NCBI RefSeq assembly: GCF_000696185.1
Contig: NZ_KK853997.1
Coordinates: forward strand, 2,046,761 to 2,110,760
Length of the DNA: 64,000 nucleotides
Direction of reading: 5' to 3'
Source: Kitasatospora cheerisanensis KCTC 2395
GTDB lineage: Bacteria > Actinomycetota > Actinomycetes > Streptomycetales > Streptomycetaceae
This document shows positions 1 to 10,957 of this stretch, piece after piece. Below the pieces are notes generated by a model, which saw nothing but the letters and a program-made list of their open reading frames with translations, was not told where the DNA came from and did not search any database. A program made the position numbers and the translations under genes. Position 1 is the stretch's first letter. Every line of letters starts with the position of its first letter.

Positions 1-1348
1 GCGGCAGCGACTGGATCATGATCCGGCCGGTGTTCGGCTTGTCGTAGCCGAGGTAGACGACGCCGCCGCGGCCGGTCCGCGGGTCGGCCGAACTGGCGTC
101 CACCCACAGCTCGTTGTACTTGTCGGTGGCCTGCACCACGGGCACGTCGCGGACCTCGACGTTCATGCCCTCCAGCGACTCGTACAGGTCGAGGGCGTAC
201 GCCGACGGGTTCAGCGGCAGGTTGTCGATCGAGCCGCCGGCGTTGTCCGGCGCGTACGCGGCGGGGATGTTGGCGGCGTCCAGCACCACGGCGGCGGGGA
301 CGGCGTTGTCCGAGGACAGCACGGTGGTCTTCGGACCGGTCAGCTCGGTGACCGACTGGGAGCCGCCCGAGCTGTTCGGGTAGTACTCGCTGACCTTGGC
401 GGTGACCAGCACCGAGTCGCCGACCTTGACGGTCGGGGCGGCGGAGCCGGTGTAGACGAACACGGCCTCGCTGGTGGCCGGGTTGGCGTCCGGGTTCGGG
501 TCCTGGATCCAGAAGCCCTTGGTGCCGTAGCCGCGCACGCCGGTGACGATGCCGGGCACGTTGGTGACGGTCTTGGTGTTCAGCGGCGAGATCCGGGTGG
601 TGCCCTGGATGTCGTGGATGCGCACGTCGCCGGGGACGGGCGGGGTGGTGCCGCCGTCGCCGCCGCCGGGGGTGCCGCCGCCGGTGCCCGCGCCCTTGGA
701 GTTGACCGGGGTCGGGTCGCCGGCGGTGAAGTCCTTGGCGTTGTCGTCGGTGTCGGCGAGCGAGGAACCGCGCGCCACCGAGGCGGTGTTGGAGGCGCCG
801 GCGGCCGGGCCGCTGCCCTCGCGGACCACGGCGGAGCCGAAGCCGAGCAGGTCGACGATCCGCGGGTCGGCGGCGCAGTCGGCGGCGGTCTTGCAGCTCA
901 GCGCGGCGGTGCCGTTGACCAGCGCGACGGTGCCGGAGGTGGCGGACAGCGCGAGGCTGCCGCTGGCGTCGGCGGCCGGGAGGTCCGCGGTGCCGCCGGC
1001 ACCCGGGGCCTCGGCGACCAGGTAGCGGCCGCCGGCCGGGATCGAGCCGGTCAGCGGGGTGACGCCCCACTGGCTGGAGGCGCTGGGGCTGCCGGGCAGG
1101 TACTGCACGCTGTAGCCGGACAGGCCGAAGGCGGCGCCGGTCGGGTTGCCGAGCTCGATGAAGTCGTTCTTCAGCGTGGCACCGGAGTTGCCGCCGCCGC
1201 CGTACACCTCGGCGATCACCGCTCCGGTGGACGGCGCGGCGAACGCGCCCGGCAGCGGGACGAGGACCAGGGACGCGGCGACCGCGGCCGGCGCGGTGAC
1301 GCGCAGCAGGGTGCGGCGGGAGCGGCGGGCGGGGGTGGGGCTGGGCAC
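1..1348 (-). CDS. Secreted nuclease-like protein with lamin-tail domain, partial
   Basis: Only the first 449 codons are in the window; the gene runs off the left edge. A GTG start at 1348 follows AAGGAG at about 10 bases. It opens with an Arg-rich signal peptide ending near AFAAPS, then GAVIAEVYGGGGNSGATLKNDF, continuing into an LTD (lamin-tail) fold (about residues 28-130). A Gly/Pro linker (GTGGGTPGGGDGGTTPP) follows, then an OB-like module (VRIHDIQGTTRISPL, GIVTGVRGYGTKGFWIQDP). This order is that of the ExeM/NucH family of extracellular endonucleases, whose catalytic endonuclease/exonuclease/phosphatase domain would lie beyond the edge and is not seen. Likely role: extracellular DNA degradation, possibly for phosphate supply. 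The family call is firm; nuclease activity is inferred from architecture. Confidence 0.8.
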   Translation of the reverse strand, partial: MPSPTPARRSRRTLLRVTAPAAVAASLVLVPLPGAFAAPSTGAVIAEVYGGGGNSGATLKNDFIELGNPTGAAFGLSGYSVQYLPGSPSASSQWGVTPLTGSIPAGGRYLVAEAPGAGGTADLPAADASGSLALSATSGTVALVNGTAALSCKTAADCAADPRIVDLLGFGSAVVREGSGPAAGASNTASVARGSSLADTDDNAKDFTAGDPTPVNSKGAGTGGGTPGGGDGGTTPPVPGDVRIHDIQGTTRISPLNTKTVTNVPGIVTGVRGYGTKGFWIQDPNPDANPATSEAVFVYTGSAAPTVKVGDSVLVTAKVSEYYPNSSGGSQSVTELTGPKTTVLSSDNAVPAAVVLDAANIPAAYAPDNAGGSIDNLPLNPSAYALDLYESLEGMNVEVRDVPVVQATDKYNELWVDASSADPRTGRGGVVYLGYDKPNTGRIMIQSLP

Positions 1349-1475
1349 CGTTGCGGGGCTCCTTCGTGGCAGGACCATGGCCCGGTCGCCGTCGTGGGGC
1401 GCCGGGTGGCGTTGAGGGTTCGTCAGAAGGCTGGCTGCCAGGGCCGCTCCGGTCCACCGGACGGGCCCTGGATGG

Positions 1476-1528
1476 CTACTCGCGTAGATCCAGCCAGAAA
1501 GATACGCGCGTAGAGAATGACCCGACAA
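1476..1528 (-). promoter_or_regulatory. Promoter of the secreted nuclease with two TACnCGCGTA palindromes
   Basis: On the minus strand there is a -35 TTGTCG (1528-1523), an 18-base spacer and a -10 TATCTT (1504-1499). Two palindromes, TACTCGCGTA (1477-1486) and TACGCGCGTA (1503-1512), lie 26 bp apart, the second touching the -10. They look like a two-site operator; the regulator is unknown. The rest of the 316-bp gap (1349-1664) holds the nickel-transporter terminator and nothing else I recognise. Confidence 0.5.
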
Positions 1529-1618
1529 GGGCCTTGACATGAACTTCTGGCCACCGGGCCGGAACTTCCCACCGCCGAACCGCCGCGAACAAGCCACCGA
1601 ACCGCCCCGGGTGCGCGA

Positions 1619-1645
1619 GAAGGGGCACCCGGCGGGTGCCCCTTC
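1619..1645 (-). terminator. Terminator of the nickel transporter gene
   Basis: A perfect 12-bp stem (GAAGGGGCACCC at 1619-1630 with GGGTGCCCCTTC at 1634-1645) and a 3-base loop sit 20 bases past the nickel transporter stop codon. Confidence 0.8.
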
Positions 1646-1664
1646 GGTGCTGACGCGGCGTCGG

Positions 1665-2756
1665 TCAGGCCTGCTCGCGCAGCCCCGCCGACCACTTCTG
1701 CTCGACCTTGCCGAACTTCCAGAAGGCCATCGCCCCGGCCCAGGTGACCACGAACAGGCCGACGATCACGTAGCCGACCAGGTTGAGGTCGAGCGAGCCG
1801 ATCCAGCCGATCGGGCCGGAGGTGATGTCCAGCTTCTCGGCCAGCAGGCCGACCAGCTCGATCACGCCGATCACCAGCGCGACCAGCACCGACAGACCGG
1901 TGACGGTGAGGTTGTAGTAGATCTTGCGGACCGGCTTGGAGAACGCCCACTCGTAGGCGAAGTTCATGAACGAGCCGTCGATGGTGTCCAGCAGGCTCAT
2001 GCCGGCCGCGAACAGGATCGGCAGCACCAGCAGCGCGTACCAGGGCAGCGAGAACGCGGCCGCGCCGCCGGCCAGCACCAGCAGCGACACCTCGGTGGCG
2101 GTGTCGAAGCCGAGGCCGAACAGCAGGCCCACCGGGTACATGTGCCACGGCTTGGTGACCGCCCGGGTGACCCGGCCCAGGATCCGGTTCAGGAAGCCGC
2201 GCTTGTCCAACTGCCGCTCCAGCTCGGCCTCGTCGAAGTCGCCCTGGCGCATCCGCCGGAACACCTTCAGGATGCCGTTGAAGGCGCCCAGGTTGATCAG
2301 GCCGATCAGCACCAGGAAGGTGCCGGAGACCGAGACTCCGATCAGGCCGGTGGCCGTGTGCAGGGCGGAGTCGTCGGACTCCACCTGCCCGGCCAGCGAG
2401 CGGATGCCGAAGGCCAGCAGGGCGCACAGGCCGAAGACGATCGACGAGTGGCCGAGCGAGAACCAGAAGCCCACCGAGAGCGGGCGCTTGCCCTGGCCCA
2501 TCAGCTTGCGGGTGGTGTTGTCGATGGCCGCGATGTGGTCGGCGTCGAAGGCGTGCCGCATGCCGAGGGTGTACGCCGTCAGGCCCATGCCGGCGCCGAA
2601 CACCTGGCCGCCGACGTCGTAGTGCTCGGGGGCGATGACCGCCAGCAGGGTGAACCACCCGACCACGTGCAGGGCGAGGACGAACGCGGCCATTCCGGCC
2701 AGCCGGATCCACTCCTCGCGGGTGAGCCGGTCGCGCAGACGGCTGGGCGCTGGCAT
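1665..2756 (-). CDS. NiCoT family nickel/cobalt transporter
   Basis: A 363-residue polytopic membrane protein of the HoxN/HupN/NixA family, which imports Ni2+ (sometimes Co2+). The family signature RHAFDADHIAAIDNTTRK is present, with its His and Asp metal ligands, as are FSLGHSSIVF and LGFDTATEVSLL. Start ATG 2756 follows GGAAGG with 7 bases; upstream in-frame codons lack ribosome-binding sites. The gene stands alone, with its own terminator and a Nur-like box upstream. The urease genes 16 kb downstream need nickel, so supplying urease (or Ni-SOD or hydrogenase) is the likely purpose. Ni versus Co preference cannot be read from the sequence. Confidence 0.93.
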   Translation of the reverse strand: MPAPSRLRDRLTREEWIRLAGMAAFVLALHVVGWFTLLAVIAPEHYDVGGQVFGAGMGLTAYTLGMRHAFDADHIAAIDNTTRKLMGQGKRPLSVGFWFSLGHSSIVFGLCALLAFGIRSLAGQVESDDSALHTATGLIGVSVSGTFLVLIGLINLGAFNGILKVFRRMRQGDFDEAELERQLDKRGFLNRILGRVTRAVTKPWHMYPVGLLFGLGFDTATEVSLLVLAGGAAAFSLPWYALLVLPILFAAGMSLLDTIDGSFMNFAYEWAFSKPVRKIYYNLTVTGLSVLVALVIGVIELVGLLAEKLDITSGPIGWIGSLDLNLVGYVIVGLFVVTWAGAMAFWKFGKVEQKWSAGLREQA

Positions 2757-2814
2757 GGGAGGTCCTTCCGAGAGGGTGGTGAGCCGGATCATCCTTCCGT
2801 CGAAATGGCTGCAA

Positions 2815-2831
2815 TTGCAAGTCATGTGCAA
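2815..2831. promoter_or_regulatory. Candidate Nur (nickel uptake regulator) box
   Basis: TTGCAA-GTCAT-GTGCAA lies 59 bp upstream of the nickel transporter start. It matches the Streptomyces Nur box form tTGCaa-N5-ttGCAA at 11 of 12 positions. Nur is the Fur-family repressor that shuts off nickel uptake when nickel is plentiful, so both position and target fit. The match is seen directly; binding is inferred. Confidence 0.65.
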
Positions 2832-2944
2832 CTGAGAACCGGGGGCGCACCACCCGCGGACGTGCCTTTTCCGCCACCCTCCGCCGGATTCCGACCCAAC
2901 CCGGTTGTTCGGAAAGGTTCCTGACGGTTCGTGGGCCGAAATCC

Positions 2945-2974
2945 TTGACCCGGAGGATTGGTCCAGTCCAATCT
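2945..2974 (+). promoter_or_regulatory. Chitinase promoter with DasR-like (dre) operator
   Basis: ATTGGTCCAGTCCAAT (2957-2972) is an imperfect palindrome matching about 12 of 16 positions of the DasR responsive element A(C/G)TGGTCTAGACCA(C/G)T. A possible -35 TTGACC (2945-2950) with CAATCT at 18 bases spacing (2969-2974) places the operator over the promoter. DasR is the GntR regulator that derepresses chitinase genes on N-acetylglucosamine signals. Confidence 0.6.
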
Positions 2975-3068
2975 AGGTGACGCGCTCACCCCAAGCGCGC
3001 AGGCTCCCACCTGGGCCCGTCGGGCCGCCGCACCTACCGGACAACCCCACTACTCCGGAGGTTCCTCC

Positions 3069-5387
<2,319 letters not shown>

Positions 5388-5410
5388 CCCCTCGTCACAT
5401 CCTGAAACGG

Positions 5411-5449
5411 ACGGCCCGCCGCATCTTCCCCATGGGTGCGGCGGGCCGT
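5411..5449 (+). terminator. Chitinase terminator
   Basis: A perfect 13-bp GC stem (ACGGCCCGCCGCA at 5411-5423 with its complement at 5437-5449) and a 13-base loop, 24 bases after the chitinase stop codon. Confidence 0.8.
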
Positions 5450-5583
5450 CACCACGTCGGGCCCCGCCCGACGGGTCCCGGCGGAGCGGGGAGTTGGCGT
5501 GCCCTTGGGCCGGGCTTGGCAAACCCGGGAGGGTGCTGGGAGGCGGCTGTGAGGTTGATGAATCCGTACCTTACGATCATCGG

Positions 5584-6717
5584 GTGCCGAGCCTGACCGG
5601 AGTCCCGATCCAGATCATCGCCAGCGTGCTGGCCGTCGCCGCCTTCGCGGCCACCATGTGGCTGTGGCCCCGGCTGGGCGGGCGGAACTGGCGGGCGTGG
5701 CTCGGGCGGCTGGGCGCGTTCTTCGGGACGCAGATCGCGGTGCTGGTCGCGATGGGCCTGGTCGCCAACTCCTACTTCGGCTTCTACTCGACCTGGAGCG
5801 ACCTGCTCGGCCTGGACGGCAGCCCCGGCACGGTGGTCGACCACCAGCCGGGCGGCAAGGCCGTCTCGGTGACCGGCGAGCAGAAGATGTACTCCTCGCA
5901 GGGCTCCGCGCAGGACCGCTCCGGCACCATCCAGAAGGTCGAGATCCACGGCGAGCGGTCCGGCCTGACCGGCACCCCCGCGTACGTGTACCTGCCGCCG
6001 CAGTACTTCCAGCCGGCCTACGCGGGCACCAGGTTCCCGATGCTGCTGGCGCTGTCGGGCTACCCGGGGACGCCGGAGAAGCTGATCTCGCTGCTCCAGT
6101 ACCCGGCGTCGACGCTGAACGCGATCGAGGCCAAGCAGCTGCCGCCGACGGTGCTGGTGATGATGCGCCCCACCCTGGTCGGCAACCGCGACACCGAGTG
6201 CATGGACGTCCCCGGCGGGCCCCAGGCGGAGACCTTCTTCACCGAGGACCTGCCGAAGGCGATGTCCGCCAGCTACCGGGTCGACGACCGGCCCGAGGCC
6301 CGCGCGGTGATCGGCGACTCCACCGGCGGCTACTGCGCCGTCAAGTTCGCGGTGCGCAAGCCCGATTCGTACCGCTCGGCGATCGCGCTCTCCGGCTACT
6401 ACGAGGTCCACAACGACCCGACCACCGGCGACCTGTTCGGCGGCAGCGCCGAGGTCAAGCAGGACAACGACCTGCTGTGGCGGCTGCGGAACAAGCCCGC
6501 GCCGCCGGTCTCGCTGCTGCTGGCCACCAGCAACAACGAGGAGAACTACCCGGCGACCCAGCAGATGGTCGCCGCGTTCAAGGAGCCGACCAAGCTCTCC
6601 ACCATCACCCTGGAGAGCGGCGGCCACAACTTCCACACCTGGACCCGGGAGATCCCGCCGGCGCTGACCTGGCTCGGCAGCCGCCTCGCCCAGCCGCAGC
6701 CGGCGCCCGCCGGCTGA
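5584..6717 (+). CDS. Membrane-anchored esterase-family alpha/beta hydrolase
   Basis: A protein of about 377 residues with two or three N-terminal membrane segments (IQIIASVLAVAAFAATMWLW; FFGTQIAVLVAMGLVANSYF) and an extracytoplasmic esterase domain of the EstD/antigen-85 type. The nucleophile elbow is GDSTGGYCA (GxSxG) and the C-terminal catalytic His is in SGGHNFHTWT. GTG 5584 is preferred because it opens the first transmembrane segment. There is no Shine-Dalgarno, but TACGAT (5572-5577) ends 6 bases before it, as expected for a leaderless mRNA. An upstream in-frame ATG at 5494 is possible but gives an unlikely N-terminus. The substrate is unknown; a lipid or cell-wall ester is plausible. 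Confidence 0.8.
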   Translation: MPSLTGVPIQIIASVLAVAAFAATMWLWPRLGGRNWRAWLGRLGAFFGTQIAVLVAMGLVANSYFGFYSTWSDLLGLDGSPGTVVDHQPGGKAVSVTGEQKMYSSQGSAQDRSGTIQKVEIHGERSGLTGTPAYVYLPPQYFQPAYAGTRFPMLLALSGYPGTPEKLISLLQYPASTLNAIEAKQLPPTVLVMMRPTLVGNRDTECMDVPGGPQAETFFTEDLPKAMSASYRVDDRPEARAVIGDSTGGYCAVKFAVRKPDSYRSAIALSGYYEVHNDPTTGDLFGGSAEVKQDNDLLWRLRNKPAPPVSLLLATSNNEENYPATQQMVAAFKEPTKLSTITLESGGHNFHTWTREIPPALTWLGSRLAQPQPAPAG

Positions 6718-6747
6718 CGAACCGTCAGCCGTGCGGGTGAGGGCGAG

Positions 6748-6790
6748 GAGAACACAGCCCGCTCATAGTCGGGTCTCATCGTGTTCTCAG
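6748..6790. promoter_or_regulatory. Inverted and direct repeats upstream of the GT39 gene
   Basis: GAGAACAC (6748-6755) and GTGTTCTC (6781-6788) form a perfect 8-bp inverted repeat. CTCAT/CTCAG elements recur at 6762, 6775 and 6786 (13- and 11-bp steps), and GTGTTC recurs at 6805. Probable transcription-factor sites; factor unknown. Confidence 0.4.
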
Positions 6791-6812
6791 GGTCGCCGAT
6801 CAGCGTGTTCCC

Positions 6813-9176
6813 ATGACCACGTCCAGTTCCGTTCCTCCGACCAGCGAGCCGTGGCCCGACGCCGCGAAATACCCGCCGCCGGCGGTCCCGGCCGACGCCT
6901 CCGCGTCCGGCCCGACCGACTGGCCCGCGCCGCCGCCCGCCGAGGCCGGGCGCGAGCGGCCCGCTGAGACGCTGTTCCCGCCCGTCGCGCTGCCGCCCGT
7001 CGGCCCCAAGGGCCCGGCCACCTGGGCCGGCCGGCTGCGCACCCTGCCCGGCCGCACCTGGCGCGGGCGCGAGGACGACCCGCGCTGGGTCCGGCCGGCG
7101 TTCCTCGGCCTGCTGCTGGCCACCGCCGTCCTCTACTTCTGGAACCTGACCGCCTCCGGCTGGGCCAACGCCTTCTACTCGGCGGCCGTGCAGGCGGGCA
7201 GCGTCAGCTGGAAGGCGATGTTCTTCGGGTCCTCGGACGCGGCGAACTTCATCACCGTCGACAAGCCGCCGCTCTCGCTGTGGCCGATGGCGCTCTCCGC
7301 CCGGCTCCTCGGCCTGAGCTCGTTCAGCGTGCTCGCCCCGCAGGTGCTGATGGGCGTCGGCACCGTCGCCGCCGTGTACGCCACGGTGCGCCGCCGGTTC
7401 TCCGCGCTCGGCGGCCTGGTCGCGGGCGCGGCGCTGGCGCTGACCCCGGTCGCGGCGCTGATGTTCCGCTTCAACAACCCGGACGCGCTGCTGGTGCTGC
7501 TGCTCACGCTCGCCGCGTACGGCACCGTCCGGGCCACCGAGACGGCCTCCACCCGCTGGCTGGTGTTCGTCGGCGTGATGTTCGGCCTGGCGTTCCTCAC
7601 CAAGACCCTGCAGGCGTTCCTCGTGCTGCCCGCCTTCGCCCTGGTGTACCTGTTCACCGCGCCCACCGGCTGGGGCCGCCGCTGGCTCCAACTGCTGTAC
7701 GGCACCCTGGCGATGGTGGTGGCCGGCGGCTGGTGGGTGGCGGTCGTCGAGCTGATGCCGGCCTCCGCCCGCCCGTACATCGGCGGCTCGCAGGACAACT
7801 CCTTCCTCTCGCTGACCTTCGGCTACAACGGCTTCGGCCGGATCACCGGCAACGAGACCGGCAGCGTCGGCGGCGGCGGTCGCGCCGGCGGCGGGGGCAA
7901 CCCGATGAACGGCGGCGGCAGGTGGGGCTCCACCGGCCTCACCCGGCTGTTCGACGGCGACATCGGCGGGCAGATCGCCTGGCTGATGCCCGCCGCGCTG
8001 ATCCTGCTGGTGTTCGGCCTCTGGGCCACCCGCCGCCACGCCCGCACCGACTCGGCCCGGATCGCCTTCCAGGTCTGGGGCGGCTGGCTGCTGTGCACCG
8101 CGCTGACCTTCAGCTTCATGTCCGGCATCTTCCACCAGTACTACACGGTGGCCCTGGTCCCGGCGGTCGCCGCCCTGGTCGGCATGGGCGCGGACGGCCT
8201 GTGGAAGGCCCGCCACCGCCTGCCGTACGCGGCGGTGCTCGCCGTGACGGTCGCCGTCACCGCCTGGTGGGCGTTCCGACTCCTGGGCCGCAGCGCCGAG
8301 TTCGTGCCCTGGCTGCGCTGGGCGGTGCTGGTCGGCGGTCTGCTCGCCGCCGTCGCCCTGCTCGCCGCGGGCCGGCTCACCGGCCCGGTCGGCGGCCGGG
8401 TCGCCGCCGTCGCGGGCCTCACCGCACTGGCGGCGGGCCTGGCCGGACCGGCCGCGTACGCCGTCGACACCGTCTCCACCGGCCACAGCGGCTCCATCGT
8501 CACCGCCGGACCGCAGGTGCAGGGCGGCGGCTTCGGGCCCGGCGGCGGTCGCGGCGGCAAGGTGCGCGGCAACTTCCCCGGCTTCCCGGGCTTCCCCGGC
8601 GGAGGCCAGAACGGCCGGGCCGGTCAGGACGGCCAGAACGGCGGCGCCGGGAACGGCTTCCCGGGCGGCGCGCTCCCCGGCGGCAGCCTGCCGGGCGGCC
8701 GGACGGGTGGCCAGGACGGCGGCCAGGCCGGTGCGTTCCCCGGCTTCCCGGGCGGCACCGACGAGGGCCGCGCCGGGCGCGGCGGCATGGGCGGCGGCAT
8801 GGGCGGCCTGCTGGACGGCGCGAAGGTCCCGGCCGAGGTGGCGGAGCTGCTGAAGCAGGACGCCCGGAAGTACACCTGGGTGGCCGCGGCGGTCGGCTCG
8901 CAGAACCAGGCCAGCTACCAACTCGCCAGCGGCGAACCGGTGATGGCGCTGGGCGGCTTCAACGGCAGCGACCCCTCGCTCTCGCTGGACGGCTTCAAGA
9001 AGCTGGTCGCCGAGGGCAGGGTGCACTGGTTCATCGGCGGTGGCGGCATGGGCGGCGGGATGGGCGGCTCCAGCTTCTCGTCCGAGATCGCCTCCTGGGT
9101 GGAGTCCACCTACACCGCGAAGACGGTGGGCAGCACCACGATGTACGACCTGACGGCGGCCCCGAAGAACGGCTGA
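6813..9176 (+). CDS. GT39/ArnT-like integral membrane glycosyltransferase
   Basis: 787 residues. The cytoplasmic Pro-rich N-terminus (to about 85) is followed by a multi-pass GT-C core with FFGSSDAANFITVDKPPLSLW, the ArnT/PMT-type first periplasmic loop (acidic residues followed by DKPP). A Gly-rich unstructured stretch (about residues 569-669, runs of PGFPGG and GGMGGGMGG) separates the last transmembrane helix from a small C-terminal domain ending TMYDLTAAP. The family moves a sugar from a polyprenyl-phosphate carrier to an acceptor outside the membrane. The acceptor here (protein, lipid or polymer) cannot be told. ATG 6813 has only a weak ribosome-binding site. Followed by a strong terminator. 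Confidence 0.85.
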   Translation: MTTSSSVPPTSEPWPDAAKYPPPAVPADASASGPTDWPAPPPAEAGRERPAETLFPPVALPPVGPKGPATWAGRLRTLPGRTWRGREDDPRWVRPAFLGLLLATAVLYFWNLTASGWANAFYSAAVQAGSVSWKAMFFGSSDAANFITVDKPPLSLWPMALSARLLGLSSFSVLAPQVLMGVGTVAAVYATVRRRFSALGGLVAGAALALTPVAALMFRFNNPDALLVLLLTLAAYGTVRATETASTRWLVFVGVMFGLAFLTKTLQAFLVLPAFALVYLFTAPTGWGRRWLQLLYGTLAMVVAGGWWVAVVELMPASARPYIGGSQDNSFLSLTFGYNGFGRITGNETGSVGGGGRAGGGGNPMNGGGRWGSTGLTRLFDGDIGGQIAWLMPAALILLVFGLWATRRHARTDSARIAFQVWGGWLLCTALTFSFMSGIFHQYYTVALVPAVAALVGMGADGLWKARHRLPYAAVLAVTVAVTAWWAFRLLGRSAEFVPWLRWAVLVGGLLAAVALLAAGRLTGPVGGRVAAVAGLTALAAGLAGPAAYAVDTVSTGHSGSIVTAGPQVQGGGFGPGGGRGGKVRGNFPGFPGFPGGGQNGRAGQDGQNGGAGNGFPGGALPGGSLPGGRTGGQDGGQAGAFPGFPGGTDEGRAGRGGMGGGMGGLLDGAKVPAEVAELLKQDARKYTWVAAAVGSQNQASYQLASGEPVMALGGFNGSDPSLSLDGFKKLVAEGRVHWFIGGGGMGGGMGGSSFSSEIASWVESTYTAKTVGSTTMYDLTAAPKNG

Positions 9177-9190
9177 CCGTCCCCCGCGCG

Positions 9191-9242
9191 CCCGAGGCCG
9201 TTCGGCTCCCCGCCCCCAGGGGGAGCACCGGACGGCCTCGGG
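9191..9242 (+). terminator. Terminator after the GT39 gene
   Basis: CCCGAGGCCGT (9191-9201) pairs perfectly with ACGGCCTCGGG (9232-9242), with an inner CTCCCC/GGGGAG stem. It lies between convergent genes and may act in both directions. Confidence 0.75.
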
Positions 9243-9284
9243 TCCTTCACGGACGCGGCACCGGACGCGGCACCCGACGGACCG

Positions 9285-10037
9285 TCAGCCGCCGCACAGC
9301 GACAGCATGGTCTTCTTGTCGGCGGGCGTCACCGGCAGCTGGTACTTCAGCGAGACCTGCGCCCAGCGGATCGCGTAGGAGCAGTGCACCTCGGCGTTGG
9401 AGGGCAGCCAGGTGGCCGGGCCGGAGTCGCCCTTGGAGGCGTTCTGCGAGCCGTCCGCGGGGATCAGGTTCAGCGGGTCGTTGGCGATCTGCACCCGCTT
9501 CGCCTTGTCCCACTGCGAGGCGCCCTGCTGCCAGTCGTAGGACAGCGGCATCACGTGGTCGATCTGGATCTTCGACGCCTGCTGCTTGGTCCAGTCCACG
9601 GACTTGCCGGTGTACGGGTCCCAGATCGTCATGCCGGTGACCACGCAGGTGGAGCCGTCCTTGTGCTCCACCTTCTGTCCGTCCCGGGCCAGCATGTCGT
9701 CCCGGGTGGCGCAGCTGTTGTGGCCCATCGGGATGCCGTCCACGTTGTCCGTCCAGGCCGGGCCGAACTGGTCCCGGTCGTAGCCGGTCTTCGGGCCGGC
9801 GTCGGCGGTCTTCACCTTGGCGATCAGCTCGCGGCCGGCCTTGCGGTCCGCCTCGCTGGTGACGGGCGCCAGGCCGGGCTTGGTGCCGTCGGGGTTCTGC
9901 AGCGGGCTGACGCCGCGGTTGGCCGGCTGGGGCTTGGCGTGGTCGCCGCCCGAGGTCTTGTCGGCGCCGGTGCACCCGGCGAGTGCGAGCGATCCGAGCA
10001 ACAGGGCGGCGACTACGGCGGTACGGCGGGATCGCAC
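9285..10037 (-). CDS. HNH-family nuclease-like lipoprotein (DUF1524/GmrSD C-terminal type)
   Basis: A 250-residue exported lipoprotein. GTG 10037 follows GAGG at 7 bases and starts VRSRRTAVVAALLLGSLALAGC; the lipobox is LALAGC. The C-terminal half has the HNH-like core: QIDHVMPLSYDW, then NDPLNLIPADGSQNASKGD and the Cys motif VHCSYA. This is the common actinomycete HNH family protein, a small secreted nuclease probably degrading extracellular DNA or RNA. Activity is inferred from the conserved D-H...N...N pattern. Alternative in-frame starts up to 10286 would bury the signal peptide and are rejected. Confidence 0.88.
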   Translation of the reverse strand: MRSRRTAVVAALLLGSLALAGCTGADKTSGGDHAKPQPANRGVSPLQNPDGTKPGLAPVTSEADRKAGRELIAKVKTADAGPKTGYDRDQFGPAWTDNVDGIPMGHNSCATRDDMLARDGQKVEHKDGSTCVVTGMTIWDPYTGKSVDWTKQQASKIQIDHVMPLSYDWQQGASQWDKAKRVQIANDPLNLIPADGSQNASKGDSGPATWLPSNAEVHCSYAIRWAQVSLKYQLPVTPADKKTMLSLCGG

Positions 10038-10210
10038 GGCATTCCTCTGCGAGTGGGCGACGTCTGACGGCGCACCAGAAGACCAGCCGGTCAAAGGCGG
10101 GTCAAGGCGACCACGCCGCAGCATGACACACCTCACATTCCGGGCAAACCCCGGCCGGTACGAACCACCTGCCGGGCCCGGTCGCCGCGGCGGCGGGGCA
10201 GACTGACGGC

Positions 10211-10804
10211 ATGACAGAACTGCGGGTGCCGGCCCTGGTGCTGGCCGCGGGGGGCGGGTCCAGGCTGGGCGGGCGGCCGAAGGCACTGCTGCGGTACCGG
10301 GGCCGGCCGCTGCTGGAGCACGCGCTGGGGGTGGCCCGGGAGGGCGGGTGCGACGGGGCGGTGGCGGTGCTCGGCGCGGCGGCGGCGGCGGAGGTCCGGG
10401 AGCGTGCCGACACCGGTGACTGCCTGCTGGTCGACAATCCGGAGTGGCGCACGGGGCTGTCCTCCTCCCTGCGGGCCGGGCTGGCCGCGCTGCCGGCGGG
10501 GGCGAGCGCCGTACTGGTGCTGCTGGTGGACACCCCCGGCGTGACGGCGGAGGCGGTGCGCAGACTGCTGGCCGTGCACGCCGGGCGCACGGATCTGGCG
10601 GCGTGCGCCTATGCCGGCCGCCGGGCGCACCCGGTGCTGATCGGCAGCGCGCACTTCCCCGAGCTGCTGGCCACCGCCACCGGCGACGCGGGCGCCCGGG
10701 CCCTGCTGGCGAAGCACCCGGTCACCCTGGTCGACTGCACGGGTGCGGCCGTCCCGGACGATCTGGACACCCCGGCGGACCTGGCCCGCTGGGGCATCGC
10801 CTGA
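10211..10804 (+). CDS. MobA/MocA-like nucleotidyltransferase
   Basis: A 197-residue NTP-transferase domain (Rossmann-like). The nucleotide-binding signature LAAGGGSRLGGRPKALL is complete, and LVDTPGVTAEAV gives the Asp that binds Mg. Family members attach CMP or GMP to molybdopterin, or NMP to other acceptors. The MocA group normally lies with xanthine dehydrogenase genes, none of which are here, so the true substrate is open. ATG 10211 is the first start after the divergent HNH gene (173-bp shared upstream region). Confidence 0.85.
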   Translation: MTELRVPALVLAAGGGSRLGGRPKALLRYRGRPLLEHALGVAREGGCDGAVAVLGAAAAAEVRERADTGDCLLVDNPEWRTGLSSSLRAGLAALPAGASAVLVLLVDTPGVTAEAVRRLLAVHAGRTDLAACAYAGRRAHPVLIGSAHFPELLATATGDAGARALLAKHPVTLVDCTGAAVPDDLDTPADLARWGIA

Positions 10805-10957
10805 CGCACCGTCACCTCGGGGGCGCACACGGCCTCCGACACCTTTTCCCCACCTCAACTGCGGTGGAGGATTACCTCATTCCGCACCGGGCCGGGGCCC
10901 GATCGGCGAGGATGGACGCAACGCTGCCAGCCCGACCGGAACGGACGGTGACCGCAC

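Noticed and set aside
10444-10911. N-terminal extension of the zinc-ribbon gene
   Set aside because: It overlaps the MobA-like gene in another frame and is Arg/Gly-rich without similarity to any domain.
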